The notes beneath the pieces are model-generated. The model did not search any database, had not been told where the DNA came from, and saw only the letters and a list, made by a program, of their open reading frames with translations. A stretch of 23,420 nucleotides of DNA from JBAZTA01 sp964588175 (GTDB lineage Bacteria; Omnitrophota; Gorgyraeia; Gygaellales; Profunditerraquicolaceae), in contig CAZPNW010000061.1 of assembly GCA_964588175.1 (NCBI GenBank), positions 1-23,420 on the forward strand, read 5' to 3'. Shown piece by piece: positions 1 to 7,109 of the stretch. The position numbers and the translations under genes are program-made. The stretch's first letter is position 1. Every line of letters begins with the position of its first letter.

Positions 1-1370
1 TGTTTGAAGATACAGCCCTGAACAAGAACGTAAAGGAGTTCTTTACGTATATTAAAGACCATGATAAAGAGGGGAGCAGGTTTTCCGGATGTGCGAAGGG
101 GCTTTTGAAGCTGATCCTTGATGATAAAGAAGTCACGCAACACTACCAGCCGGAAGAAATAAAAGCGTTATTCAAGGATCTAAGCGAAAGTAATCTGGCT
201 GATGCGTTATGGGAACAAATGAATTCAGACCGTTCCTTTGACGCTTTAAGCTTTCAGTTATTTTCGCAGCTGGTTAATAATTCCAAGCATGCGGAAGTTG
301 CGGCCGCACTTGAGCAAAAAGCGAAGAACGCCGATTCTTTGAAAGGGAATGTCCGGCTGCGTAATAAGGTCAAGGCTCTTTTTTCAACCGAAGAAAATCA
401 ATATATCCCCGAAATCTATCGTCACGCGCTTTCTGTTGTGTTAGAAAATACGCTGCGGGATAAAGAGTTCCGCTTGGAACAGGACACGTTGAATACCCAC
501 TACCGGTCTATTTTGCTTAATTTGCTCACCAGTGAGGTGGATGTCAAGAAGCTGCAACTTATCCTGGAAAAAATAGCGAATGAGTTTGAGCTCTCGGTGC
601 AGGCCAAAGAATGGGAGTATATCAGTTCTGTCTTGGAAGTTTTGGCTGAAAAGGAAAAGGCAAATCCCTCTTGGATGTTAGAATGTGAAACGCTGCACAA
701 GCGTATCATGCATTCTGTAGAGAATATCGTTTTTCAGGAGAATGTCCCGGCTGATTTTGACTATTTGATACCTTTCGTCAGGGAAAGTTCGATGCATTCT
801 CAGTTTTACCTCGATAAAATATTTAAAGAAGGCGTTATCAATGCGTATGTCCTGAGATTTTTCCTGAAATTCTTCCCTGACCAATTACCTCATTTTTATG
901 AGGAGCTGGATAAAAAGTCGGCTGACCTGGAGATCGTCGGCAGGATCGTTGAGGCATTGGTTTTTGTCCAGTCATCGTTGGCCCAGGAAATCCTGAAATA
1001 TGTTTTCTCAAAAGCAAATGCGCTGATGAAAGCCGAAGCGTTACAGGCCCTCGGTCGGCTGCCCGTCTTTGATAAAGAATATTTCTTTGCTATCCTTGAT
1101 GGCCAGGAAATCCAGCTCAAAAAAGAAGCGTTACAGATACTGCTTAAAGATCCTGTAACAGCAAAGAAAGCCTTGGATAAACTTTTTGTGTTCCCTAATT
1201 TTTGGGGGAAGGAAAATAAGATCGTTATGGAGCACCTTATTCTTATCGAAGAGCTTGATATCAGGGATGCAAGGGATTATTTGGTTTTACTGGGAAAACG
1301 GTGGTTTTTGGGCGGGACAAATGTGCGAAAGAAAGCGGGGGAGCTTTTAAAGAGGTGGAAGCGTGAATAA
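1..1370 (+). CDS. HEAT-like helical repeat protein, 5'-truncated by the window
   Basis: The frame is open from base 3 with no stop, so the gene begins left of the window; the TTG at 105 is only an internal codon. About 455 residues are visible and are almost entirely alpha-helical. The C-terminal part has helix pairs resembling HEAT/Armadillo repeats, for example the stretch around ALQALGRLP followed by EALQILLKDP. I see no catalytic motif, signal peptide or membrane segment. The stop overlaps the GTG start of the HD-GYP gene by 8 bp, so the two are probably translationally coupled. A scaffold or partner role for the HD-GYP protein is inference from this overlap. The specific function is unknown. 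Confidence 0.72.
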   Translation, partial: FEDTALNKNVKEFFTYIKDHDKEGSRFSGCAKGLLKLILDDKEVTQHYQPEEIKALFKDLSESNLADALWEQMNSDRSFDALSFQLFSQLVNNSKHAEVAAALEQKAKNADSLKGNVRLRNKVKALFSTEENQYIPEIYRHALSVVLENTLRDKEFRLEQDTLNTHYRSILLNLLTSEVDVKKLQLILEKIANEFELSVQAKEWEYISSVLEVLAEKEKANPSWMLECETLHKRIMHSVENIVFQENVPADFDYLIPFVRESSMHSQFYLDKIFKEGVINAYVLRFFLKFFPDQLPHFYEELDKKSADLEIVGRIVEALVFVQSSLAQEILKYVFSKANALMKAEALQALGRLPVFDKEYFFAILDGQEIQLKKEALQILLKDPVTAKKALDKLFVFPNFWGKENKIVMEHLILIEELDIRDARDYLVLLGKRWFLGGTNVRKKAGELLKRWKRE

Positions 1371-2688
1371 TGTTGAAGGGGCGTTTGGGTCTTTCTTGAC
1401 CGCTTTAGAGGTGGCAAAGCTTTATGCTACTGTGCATCCCCGGTTCAAGAAATATTTTGATACCGCTTTTGAGGATATGCAGGCGGTTTTACGCGATAAA
1501 GAAGAAATAATTATCGGTATCGTCGGTGATGAGCTTGTTTTCGAGAAAGAGATATTTTTTGAGCTGACTAAGCGCGTTAAACCCATCATTTCTTATCTTA
1601 AGGACCGTAAGATAGAAAGGATCGGTTTCCGTTATTCTTTGACTCAAGCGGAATTAAAGGGGTTTATCGATATTTTGCTATTGCGGAAAGAGGAATTTAC
1701 GAAAACTGCGCAGGAGTATGTAGCGCTCGCGGGTATCAAGAATATCTCGGTAGGTAAAATACACGGTACTCCGGAGTTCGCGGGATGTTCTTTGAATGCG
1801 GGGGAGGCCTATGATAATTCTTTGGACAATGTCACGCAGAGCATGGAGGCGTTGCTTTCAGGCCAAGAGATAGACCCTTTTGATCTCAAGTTTAACCTTT
1901 TAAATATGATGGAAGGTTTAATGGGGCAATTCCATGATCTTCTCAAGTTGACCGCGGTCAAGCGCTATGATATAACGACGTTCCGTCATGTCTTAAATGT
2001 CTCTATTCTTTCCATGTATTTTTCGACACAGCTTGGCTTTGACCGGGAGGATGTCTTGGATATCGGTATTGCCGCGCTTTTTCACGATATCGGCAAGCTA
2101 TATATCTCCCGCAAGATCATTCAAAAGCCGGATAAATTGACTTCTGAAGAATTCAGTAAGATCACCAATCATGTCACCGTTGGTTCCGAGATATTGCTTA
2201 AGTATGTCGATACTTTGGGTTTTCTTCCCGTTATTGTCGCTTATGAACACCACTTGAAATATAATCTCAAAGGGTATCCGCGATTGTCATTTTCGCGCCC
2301 GCCGCATTTTGTGTCGCTTCTGGTGTCACTCTGCGATGTTTATGACGCGTTGATGCAGCGGCGTTCCTATAAGAATGATTATCCACCTCCGATGATTTAT
2401 GAGATTATGTCCAAAGATAGGGGCTTTGGCTTTGACCCGAAACTTTTTGACGCTTTTTATAAAAATATGGGCGTTTGGCCGATCGGTACTCTGATGTCAT
2501 TAAGTGACGGAAGCATTGCAGTTGTCAGGGAAGAAAATGAGGATGACATTTTTCATCCTAAGGTAGAGATCCTCGCACCCAGCCCTTCAAAAGAACTGCT
2601 TGATTTAAAGCCGATCCAATATACCATTAAGATCGAGCGTTTTATCAGTCCCTTAAAAGAAGGTAAAGCTTATCTGCATTTAATCTGA
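1363..2688 (+). CDS. HD-GYP-type metal-dependent phosphohydrolase
   Basis: This 441-residue protein starts at a GTG inside the preceding gene's stop region. Residues 1-150 form an N-terminal domain I do not recognise. The C-terminal half is an HD domain with H209, H241-D242 in FHDIGK, H270, H296-H297 and D325 in CDVYDAL. The motif HHLKYNLKGYP at 296-306 corresponds to the HHExxDGxGYP signature, so this is the HD-GYP subfamily, which often hydrolyses cyclic di-GMP. The usual E after HH is L here, so activity or specificity may differ. A C-terminal stretch with PIGTLMSLSDG is typical of HD-GYP proteins. No membrane segment or receiver domain is seen. The cyclic dinucleotide substrate is inferred from the family. 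Confidence 0.85.
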   Translation: MNNVEGAFGSFLTALEVAKLYATVHPRFKKYFDTAFEDMQAVLRDKEEIIIGIVGDELVFEKEIFFELTKRVKPIISYLKDRKIERIGFRYSLTQAELKGFIDILLLRKEEFTKTAQEYVALAGIKNISVGKIHGTPEFAGCSLNAGEAYDNSLDNVTQSMEALLSGQEIDPFDLKFNLLNMMEGLMGQFHDLLKLTAVKRYDITTFRHVLNVSILSMYFSTQLGFDREDVLDIGIAALFHDIGKLYISRKIIQKPDKLTSEEFSKITNHVTVGSEILLKYVDTLGFLPVIVAYEHHLKYNLKGYPRLSFSRPPHFVSLLVSLCDVYDALMQRRSYKNDYPPPMIYEIMSKDRGFGFDPKLFDAFYKNMGVWPIGTLMSLSDGSIAVVREENEDDIFHPKVEILAPSPSKELLDLKPIQYTIKIERFISPLKEGKAYLHLI

Positions 2689-2739
2689 TTAAAACTAAGG
2701 CGGCCAGGTTTTGAGTCGGTTGCTTAATACGGTTACACT

Positions 2740-3897
2740 ATGGAAAAAGTCGATATTACTATTATTGGCGCCGGGGTCATTGGCTTAGCGCTTGCTTTTG
2801 AGCTTTCTCAGGAGGGCCAAAGTATATTGGTGGTTGAACGGCATCCGAAGCTTGGCCAGGAGACGAGTTCCCGCAATAGCGAGGTGATTCACGCGGGGAT
2901 GTATTATCCGTCTGATTCATTGAAAGCAAAGACCTGCGTGGAAGGCAGAAGATTGCTTTACGCATTTTGCCAGAAGCAGGCGGTCCCTCATAAAAGGATC
3001 GGGAAATTGATCGTTGCGGCCGATCCGCAAGAGGTACAGGATTTAGAAAATCTGTATAAGCAGGGATTAGCGAATATGGTGGAAGGCCTGGAGTGGCTGG
3101 GAGAAGCGCAGGTCAAGAATATCGAGCCGAATATAAAGGCAGTAGCAGCGCTCTATTCTTCTGTAACGGGTATTATTGATTCTCACCGGTTTATGAAGGC
3201 TCTTGAAGCATGCGCGCGCCAGCGGCATGTTCAGCTGGCGTATAATACCGAGGTGACCGGTATTGCCGGTAAAGGGGAAGGCTTTGCGGTCACTGTTTTA
3301 GATAGTCGTGAAGGTAGCTTTACTTTTTTCTCCCGGGTTGTTATTAATGCCGCAGGGTTATTTTCTGATAAGGTCTCTGCTATGGCGGGAATAACCTGTG
3401 ATGAATATAAATTAAAATATTGTAAGGGGGATTATTGCCGTGTGCATAATAATAAAGGGAAGTTTATCAGCCATTTGGTCTATCCTGTCCCGCGTAAAGA
3501 GCATTCCGGCTGTTTAGGTGTGCATGCGACGCTTGATTTAGCCGGCTCTCTGCGGTTAGGGCCGGATGCCGAATATGTCGGTTCCATCGATTATGCCGTT
3601 GATAACCGTAAATGTAAAAGTTTCTATGAAAGTGTCCGTTCTTTCTTGCCTTTCATTGATTTAACGGATATTGTTGTTGATAGCTCCGGGATGAGGCCAA
3701 AGCTGCAAGGCCCCGGTGAGGGGTTCCGTGATTTCATCATTCGTGAAGAATCCGATAAAGGTCTTCCCGGGTTTATCAATTTAGTCGGTATAGAGTCTCC
3801 GGGATTGACTGCTTCTCTTTCAATTGCCCGGATGGTCAAAGGGATAGTTACCGATCTTTATGCTGTCCAGAAAGGACGCACCCGGCACTCCTTTTAA
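2740..3897 (+). CDS. lhgO: FAD-dependent oxidoreductase, L-2-hydroxyglutarate oxidase (LhgO)-like
   Basis: 385 residues of the DAO/LhgO family. The Rossmann dinucleotide motif GAGVIG is at 10-15, followed by an acidic VVE strand end. SSRNSEVIHAGMYYP near 43-57 matches the conserved LhgO substrate-domain motif. A second FAD-contacting segment (INAAGLFSD) and the C-terminal GIESPGLTASLSIA are also present. The family oxidises L-2-hydroxyglutarate or similar alpha-hydroxy acids and passes electrons to the membrane quinone pool; the substrate is not proven here. The last 11 residues (AVQKGRTRHSF) and the TAA are encoded by copy 1 of a 44 bp tandem repeat, so the C-terminus seems to be a repeat-derived tail. 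No Shine-Dalgarno is visible before the ATG, and the gene lies 51 bp after the HD-GYP gene. Confidence 0.85.
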   Translation: MEKVDITIIGAGVIGLALAFELSQEGQSILVVERHPKLGQETSSRNSEVIHAGMYYPSDSLKAKTCVEGRRLLYAFCQKQAVPHKRIGKLIVAADPQEVQDLENLYKQGLANMVEGLEWLGEAQVKNIEPNIKAVAALYSSVTGIIDSHRFMKALEACARQRHVQLAYNTEVTGIAGKGEGFAVTVLDSREGSFTFFSRVVINAAGLFSDKVSAMAGITCDEYKLKYCKGDYCRVHNNKGKFISHLVYPVPRKEHSGCLGVHATLDLAGSLRLGPDAEYVGSIDYAVDNRKCKSFYESVRSFLPFIDLTDIVVDSSGMRPKLQGPGEGFRDFIIREESDKGLPGFINLVGIESPGLTASLSIARMVKGIVTDLYAVQKGRTRHSF

Positions 3898-3948
3898 GCT
3901 GGGGTGCTGTCCAGAAAGGACGCACCCGGCACTCCTCTTAAGCCGGGG
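3861..3948. repeat. Tandem 44 bp repeat, two copies
   Basis: Copy 1 is 3861-3904 and copy 2 is 3905-3948; they differ at only two positions. Each holds a hairpin with GCACCCGGC pairing to G(C/T)(C/T)GGGGTGC through one bulge. The lhgO stop codon (3895-3897) lies in the loop side of copy 1. Confidence 0.9.
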
Positions 3949-4001
3949 TGCTGGCTTACACCCGGCGTTAATTGGTATTACGCCGGTGTGGGCCTTTCTG
4001 G
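3911..4001. repeat. Three-way-junction palindromic element downstream of lhgO
   Basis: An outer 9 bp stem pairs CCAGAAAGG (3911-3919) with CCTTTCTGG (3993-4001). It encloses two hairpins: GCACCCGGC (3922-3930) with GCCGGGGTGC (3942-3951), and an arm at about 3958-3972 with one at 3977-3989, about 13 bp with two single-base bulges. The fold resembles an RNA or REP-like structured repeat. It may also act as an lhgO transcript end, although no T-tract follows. Confidence 0.75.
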
Positions 4002-4013
4002 CGCAAAAATAAT

Positions 4014-4042
4014 TTGACTTCTGCAGAGCCTGATGGTATATT
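4014..4042 (+). promoter_or_regulatory. Sigma70-type promoter of the pyrG leader
   Basis: TTGACT at 4014-4019, a 17 bp spacer, and TATATT at 4037-4042 preceded by TGG (extended -10). The predicted start is near 4049, exactly where the leader hairpin begins. Confidence 0.85.
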
Positions 4043-4048
4043 AATTAT

Positions 4049-4068
4049 GTAGTTCAAGTGTGAACTAC
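4049..4068 (+). other. Perfect hairpin at the 5' end of the pyrG leader
   Basis: GTAGTTCA (4049-4056) pairs perfectly with TGAACTAC (4061-4068) around an AGTG loop. It coincides with the predicted transcription start, so it is either a 5' RNA stem-loop or a dyad operator for a dimeric repressor. Confidence 0.7.
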
Positions 4069-4079
4069 TAAGAAAACAA

Positions 4080-4132
4080 AGGCGTTTTTTGAGGCCGTAC
4101 TATCGGTATCAAAACGCCTATTTTTATTTATT
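4080..4132 (+). terminator. Intrinsic terminator or attenuator in the pyrG leader
   Basis: AGGCGTTTT (4080-4088) pairs with AAAACGCCT (4111-4119). The stem continues inward, with GAGGCCG (4091-4097) against CGGTATC (4104-4110), one mismatch and one G-T wobble. It is followed directly by ATTTTTATTTATT. The terminator lies about 30 nt after the predicted start and 37 nt before the pyrG ATG, in the sense orientation, so most transcripts should stop here unless antitermination occurs. It could alternatively end an approximately 80 nt small RNA. Confidence 0.8.
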
Positions 4133-4168
4133 AATCGACTTTTAACCATTTTTTAACTACCTGCGCAT

Positions 4169-5761
4169 ATGTCAAAATATATCTTTATTACCGGAGGAGT
4201 GATCTCGAGCCTGGGAAAAGGGATCGCGAGCGCTTCCATCGGAAAGATCCTGGAGTCCCGGGGGCTTAAAGTGACGTTAATGAAGCTTGACCCCTATATT
4301 AATGTCGATCCCGGCACCATGAATCCGTATCAACACGGAGAAGTTTATGTCACGGATGATGGCGCGGAAACAGATCTTGACCTTGGCCATTATGAACGTT
4401 TTACCAATGCCGTGATGACTAAGTTTAACAATGCGACGACCGGCCAGGTATATAATACGGTGATCTCCCGGGAGCGCCGGGGCGATTATTTAGGAAAGAC
4501 CATCCAGGTTATTCCCCATATTACCAATGAAATAAAAGAACGCATTAAAAAAGCCGCTTCAGTTTCGGCGGCAGACATTGTTTTAGTTGAGATCGGAGGG
4601 ACAGTCGGTGATATTGAAAGCCTTCCGTTTTTAGAGGCTGCCCGGCAATTCCGGCTCGATGAAGGATATCCCAATGTCCTCTATGTCCATTTGACCCTTA
4701 TCCCCTATATTCAAGTTGCCGGTGAGATCAAGACCAAGCCGACCCAGCATAGCGTAGGCACACTGCGTGAGATCGGGATCCTGCCGGATATCTTGATCTG
4801 CCGTACTGAAAAAGCATTATCTGATGAGGTTAAAGAGAAGATCTCTTTGTTTTGTAACGTCAGAAAAGAAGCGGTGATCGAGGCCCGGGATGTCGAATCA
4901 ATTTACCAGATCCCCTTAGTTTTCAAAGATCAGATCTTAGAAGAGATAATCTTGAATCATTTTAACCTGATCTGTAAATCAAGCGACCTGCAGGAATGGG
5001 AGAAAAATGTCGTCGCGCGTGTCTTGAACCCCAAGCAAAAAGTGGAAGTGGCTATTGTCGGTAAGTATATCGGGTTGCAGGATGCCTATAAATCGATATA
5101 TGAATCTTTAATACATGCCGGGATCGCTAATAATACGAAGGTTGAGGTTCGGAAAGTTGATTCTGAGGATATTGAAAAGCTGGGGGCTGAGGCGACGCTT
5201 GCAGGCGTCAGCGGTGTCCTGGTTCCCGGAGGGTTCGGGTATCGCGGTATCGAGGGTAAGATCCTGGCGGTTCAATTCGCCCGGGAAAGGAATATCCCTT
5301 TTCTCGGGCTTTGCCTGGGAATGCAGTGCGCGGTAATTGAGTTTGCCCGTAATGTCTGTAAGCTTAAGGATGCCAATTCCACCGAATTTAAGGCAAAGGC
5401 TAAGAATCCGGTTATAAGCCTTTTGGAAGAGCAGAAGCGGCATAAAGATCTCGGCGGCACTATGCGTTTAGGCGCTTATCCGTGTAAGATCAAGAAAGGG
5501 TCAAAAGCATACGAATTATACGGAAAAGGGTTGGTCCAGGAACGCCATCGGCATCGCTATGAATTCAATAATAAATATAAGGAATCATTACAAAAGAAGG
5601 GATTGATCTTCTCCGGTATTTATCCGAAGCATAATCTTGTTGAGATCGTTGAACTTAAAACTCACCCGTATTTTATCGCTGTTCAATATCACCCCGAATT
5701 CAAATCTAAACCTGATAAGGCGCATCCTTTGTTCAGTGGATTTATTAAGGCTGCATTATAG
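4169..5761 (+). CDS. pyrG: CTP synthase
   Basis: 530 residues, close to the usual 530-550. The enzyme converts UTP to CTP using ATP and glutamine, in the cytoplasm. The N-terminal amidoligase domain (about 1-280) starts with the P-loop-like GGVISSLGKGIASAS and contains MKLDPYINVDPGTMNPYQHG. The C-terminal class I glutamine amidotransferase domain (about 290-530) has nucleophile C382 in GLCLGMQ, and H508 and E510 in YHPEF. All key residues are present. The ATG at 4169 fits the family N-terminus (SKYIFITGG), but no Shine-Dalgarno is visible. The promoter at 4014-4042 and the leader terminator imply control by premature termination. carA and half of carB follow, giving a pyrimidine cluster. Confidence 0.97.
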   Translation: MSKYIFITGGVISSLGKGIASASIGKILESRGLKVTLMKLDPYINVDPGTMNPYQHGEVYVTDDGAETDLDLGHYERFTNAVMTKFNNATTGQVYNTVISRERRGDYLGKTIQVIPHITNEIKERIKKAASVSAADIVLVEIGGTVGDIESLPFLEAARQFRLDEGYPNVLYVHLTLIPYIQVAGEIKTKPTQHSVGTLREIGILPDILICRTEKALSDEVKEKISLFCNVRKEAVIEARDVESIYQIPLVFKDQILEEIILNHFNLICKSSDLQEWEKNVVARVLNPKQKVEVAIVGKYIGLQDAYKSIYESLIHAGIANNTKVEVRKVDSEDIEKLGAEATLAGVSGVLVPGGFGYRGIEGKILAVQFARERNIPFLGLCLGMQCAVIEFARNVCKLKDANSTEFKAKAKNPVISLLEEQKRHKDLGGTMRLGAYPCKIKKGSKAYELYGKGLVQERHRHRYEFNNKYKESLQKKGLIFSGIYPKHNLVEIVELKTHPYFIAVQYHPEFKSKPDKAHPLFSGFIKAAL

Positions 5762-5791
5762 TTTGGTGAGCCTCGATTAAAAAGATTTGAC

Positions 5792-5819
5792 TTGAAGAAT
5801 CACGTTTTTACATTATAAT
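5792..5819 (+). promoter_or_regulatory. Sigma70-type promoter of carA
   Basis: TTGAAG at 5792-5797, a 16 bp spacer, and a consensus TATAAT at 5814-5819. The overlapping TTGACT at 5787 is 21 bp away, too far. The predicted start near 5826 gives an 85 nt leader with a small hairpin (GGCTT/AAGGCC) and no Shine-Dalgarno before the ATG. I see no clear pyrG terminator in 5762-5785. Confidence 0.75.
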
Positions 5820-5910
5820 TGTTCAAGGCTTTCGGAAGGCCTCTGTACAAAAAAGTGATAGGTAATAAACATAAAGGCAAAACAATCTTTTCTACCTCTT
5901 TTTCGATACC

Positions 5911-7038
5911 ATGAAAGCAATACTTGCATTAGAAAACGGGACAGTGTTCATTGGAGAATCTTTTGGCGCCAGCGGTGAAAGTTACGGCGAGCTCGTTTTT
6001 AATACCAGCATGGCAGGATACCAGGAGATTTTGACCGACCCGTCATATAAAGGCCAGATCGTGACGATGACCTATCCTTTGATCGGAAACTATGGAGTGA
6101 ACCTTGAAGATGTGGAATCCTATAAGCCTTTTGTCGAAGGATTTGTGGTCAAAGAATATAGTAAGATCTTCAGTAATTGGCGGTCGAATAAATCCCTCGG
6201 AGATTATTTGAAAGAAAATAATATTATTGCGATAGAAGGGATTGATACCCGCGCAGTAACGCTTGCGATCCGCCAGGCCGGCGCCATGAAAGCGGTTATT
6301 TCAACCATTGACAGTAATGCAGAGCGTTTGGTCAAAAAAGCAAAAGATTCCCCGGGGTTATTGGGGGTAGACCTGGTTAAAGAAGTCAGCGCTCCAAAGC
6401 AATTCGTATGGCAGAAACAAAAAGGCAAGCCGCGGTATAAAGTTGTGGTTATCGATTGCGGCGTGAAATATAATATTCTCCGGGCATTATTGAGCCGCGG
6501 CTGTGAAGTTGTGGTAGTTCCCGCGGTTACCCCCGCTGAGGATATCCTGAAACTAAAGCCGGACGGGGTATTACTTTCTAACGGGCCGGGAGATCCTGCC
6601 GCCGTAAGATATGTCGTCAGTGCTACTCGTGAAATGATCGGCAGGGTGCCGATCTTTGGTATTTGCCTCGGTCATCAAATGCTGGGACAGGCTTTTGGCG
6701 GCAAGACGTATAAACTTAAATTCGGCCATCACGGTGGAAATCAGCCGGTAAAAGACCTCAAGAGCGGTAAAGTCTCGATCAGCGTGCAAAATCATGGTTT
6801 TTGTGTCGATATAGATTCTTTGAGTAAAAAAGATATCGAGATCACGCATATTAATTTAAACGACCAGACACTCGAAGGCATGCGCCACAAGAAACTGCCG
6901 ATATTCTCGGTGCAATTTCATCCTGAAGCCGGCCCTGGCCCGCATGACGCGTCTTATTTGTTCGATGAATTTGTCGTGATGATGAAAAAATCAACCCCTC
7001 GACGGAGCTCGGGGCTATTTTTGCAAAGCAAAAATTAG
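5911..7038 (+). CDS. carA: Carbamoyl-phosphate synthase small (glutaminase) subunit
   Basis: 375 residues. It hydrolyses glutamine and delivers ammonia to the large subunit for carbamoyl phosphate synthesis (pyrimidine and arginine pathways). The N-terminal CarA domain (about 1-145) has GESYGELVFNTSMAGYQE and the TYPLIGNYG motif. The class I amidotransferase domain (about 175-358) has C252 in GICLGHQ, and H337 and E339 in FHPEA. The enzyme core ends at about FDEFVVMMK (residue 359). The last 15 residues (STPRRSSGLFLQSKN) and the TAG are encoded by a dispersed palindromic repeat starting at 6991, so this tail looks like a recent repeat insertion. carB lies 71 bp downstream; the gap is repeat sequence. 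Confidence 0.96.
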   Translation: MKAILALENGTVFIGESFGASGESYGELVFNTSMAGYQEILTDPSYKGQIVTMTYPLIGNYGVNLEDVESYKPFVEGFVVKEYSKIFSNWRSNKSLGDYLKENNIIAIEGIDTRAVTLAIRQAGAMKAVISTIDSNAERLVKKAKDSPGLLGVDLVKEVSAPKQFVWQKQKGKPRYKVVVIDCGVKYNILRALLSRGCEVVVVPAVTPAEDILKLKPDGVLLSNGPGDPAAVRYVVSATREMIGRVPIFGICLGHQMLGQAFGGKTYKLKFGHHGGNQPVKDLKSGKVSISVQNHGFCVDIDSLSKKDIEITHINLNDQTLEGMRHKKLPIFSVQFHPEAGPGPHDASYLFDEFVVMMKKSTPRRSSGLFLQSKN

Positions 7039-7082
7039 TGAGCCATAAGCGCCAGAGGCATGGCTCATTCAAAGTCAAAGGT
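6991..7082 (-). repeat. Dispersed three-hairpin repeat, copy A (carA 3' end)
   Basis: Three consecutive hairpins are seen: an arm at 6993-7002 ending in CCCC-TCGA with GGGG to 7014; CTATTTTTGC (7015-7024) with GCAAAAATTAG (7028-7038); and TGAGCCAT (7039-7046) with ATGGCTCA (7060-7067). Its reverse complement aligns closely with 10477-10552 and, minus the middle hairpin, with 10399-10462. It supplies the carA C-terminus. Confidence 0.88.
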
Positions 7083-7109
7083 AAAGAAGTTTACTTGTAA
7101 CTTATACCT

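Noticed and set aside
105..107. TTG as the start of the first gene
   Set aside because: The frame is open through the left edge, so the gene begins outside the window.
3861..3948. CRISPR array
   Set aside because: Only two directly abutting copies with no spacer and no cas genes.
5108..5443. Long minus-strand ORF inside pyrG (and similar antisense ORFs in carA, DUF1846, lpxB and the Gfo/Idh gene)
   Set aside because: They lie opposite well-supported genes and show no family motif or expression signal.
5787..5819. TTGACT at 5787 as the carA -35
   Set aside because: The spacer to TATAAT would be 21 bp; the overlapping TTGAAG at 5792 gives 16 bp.
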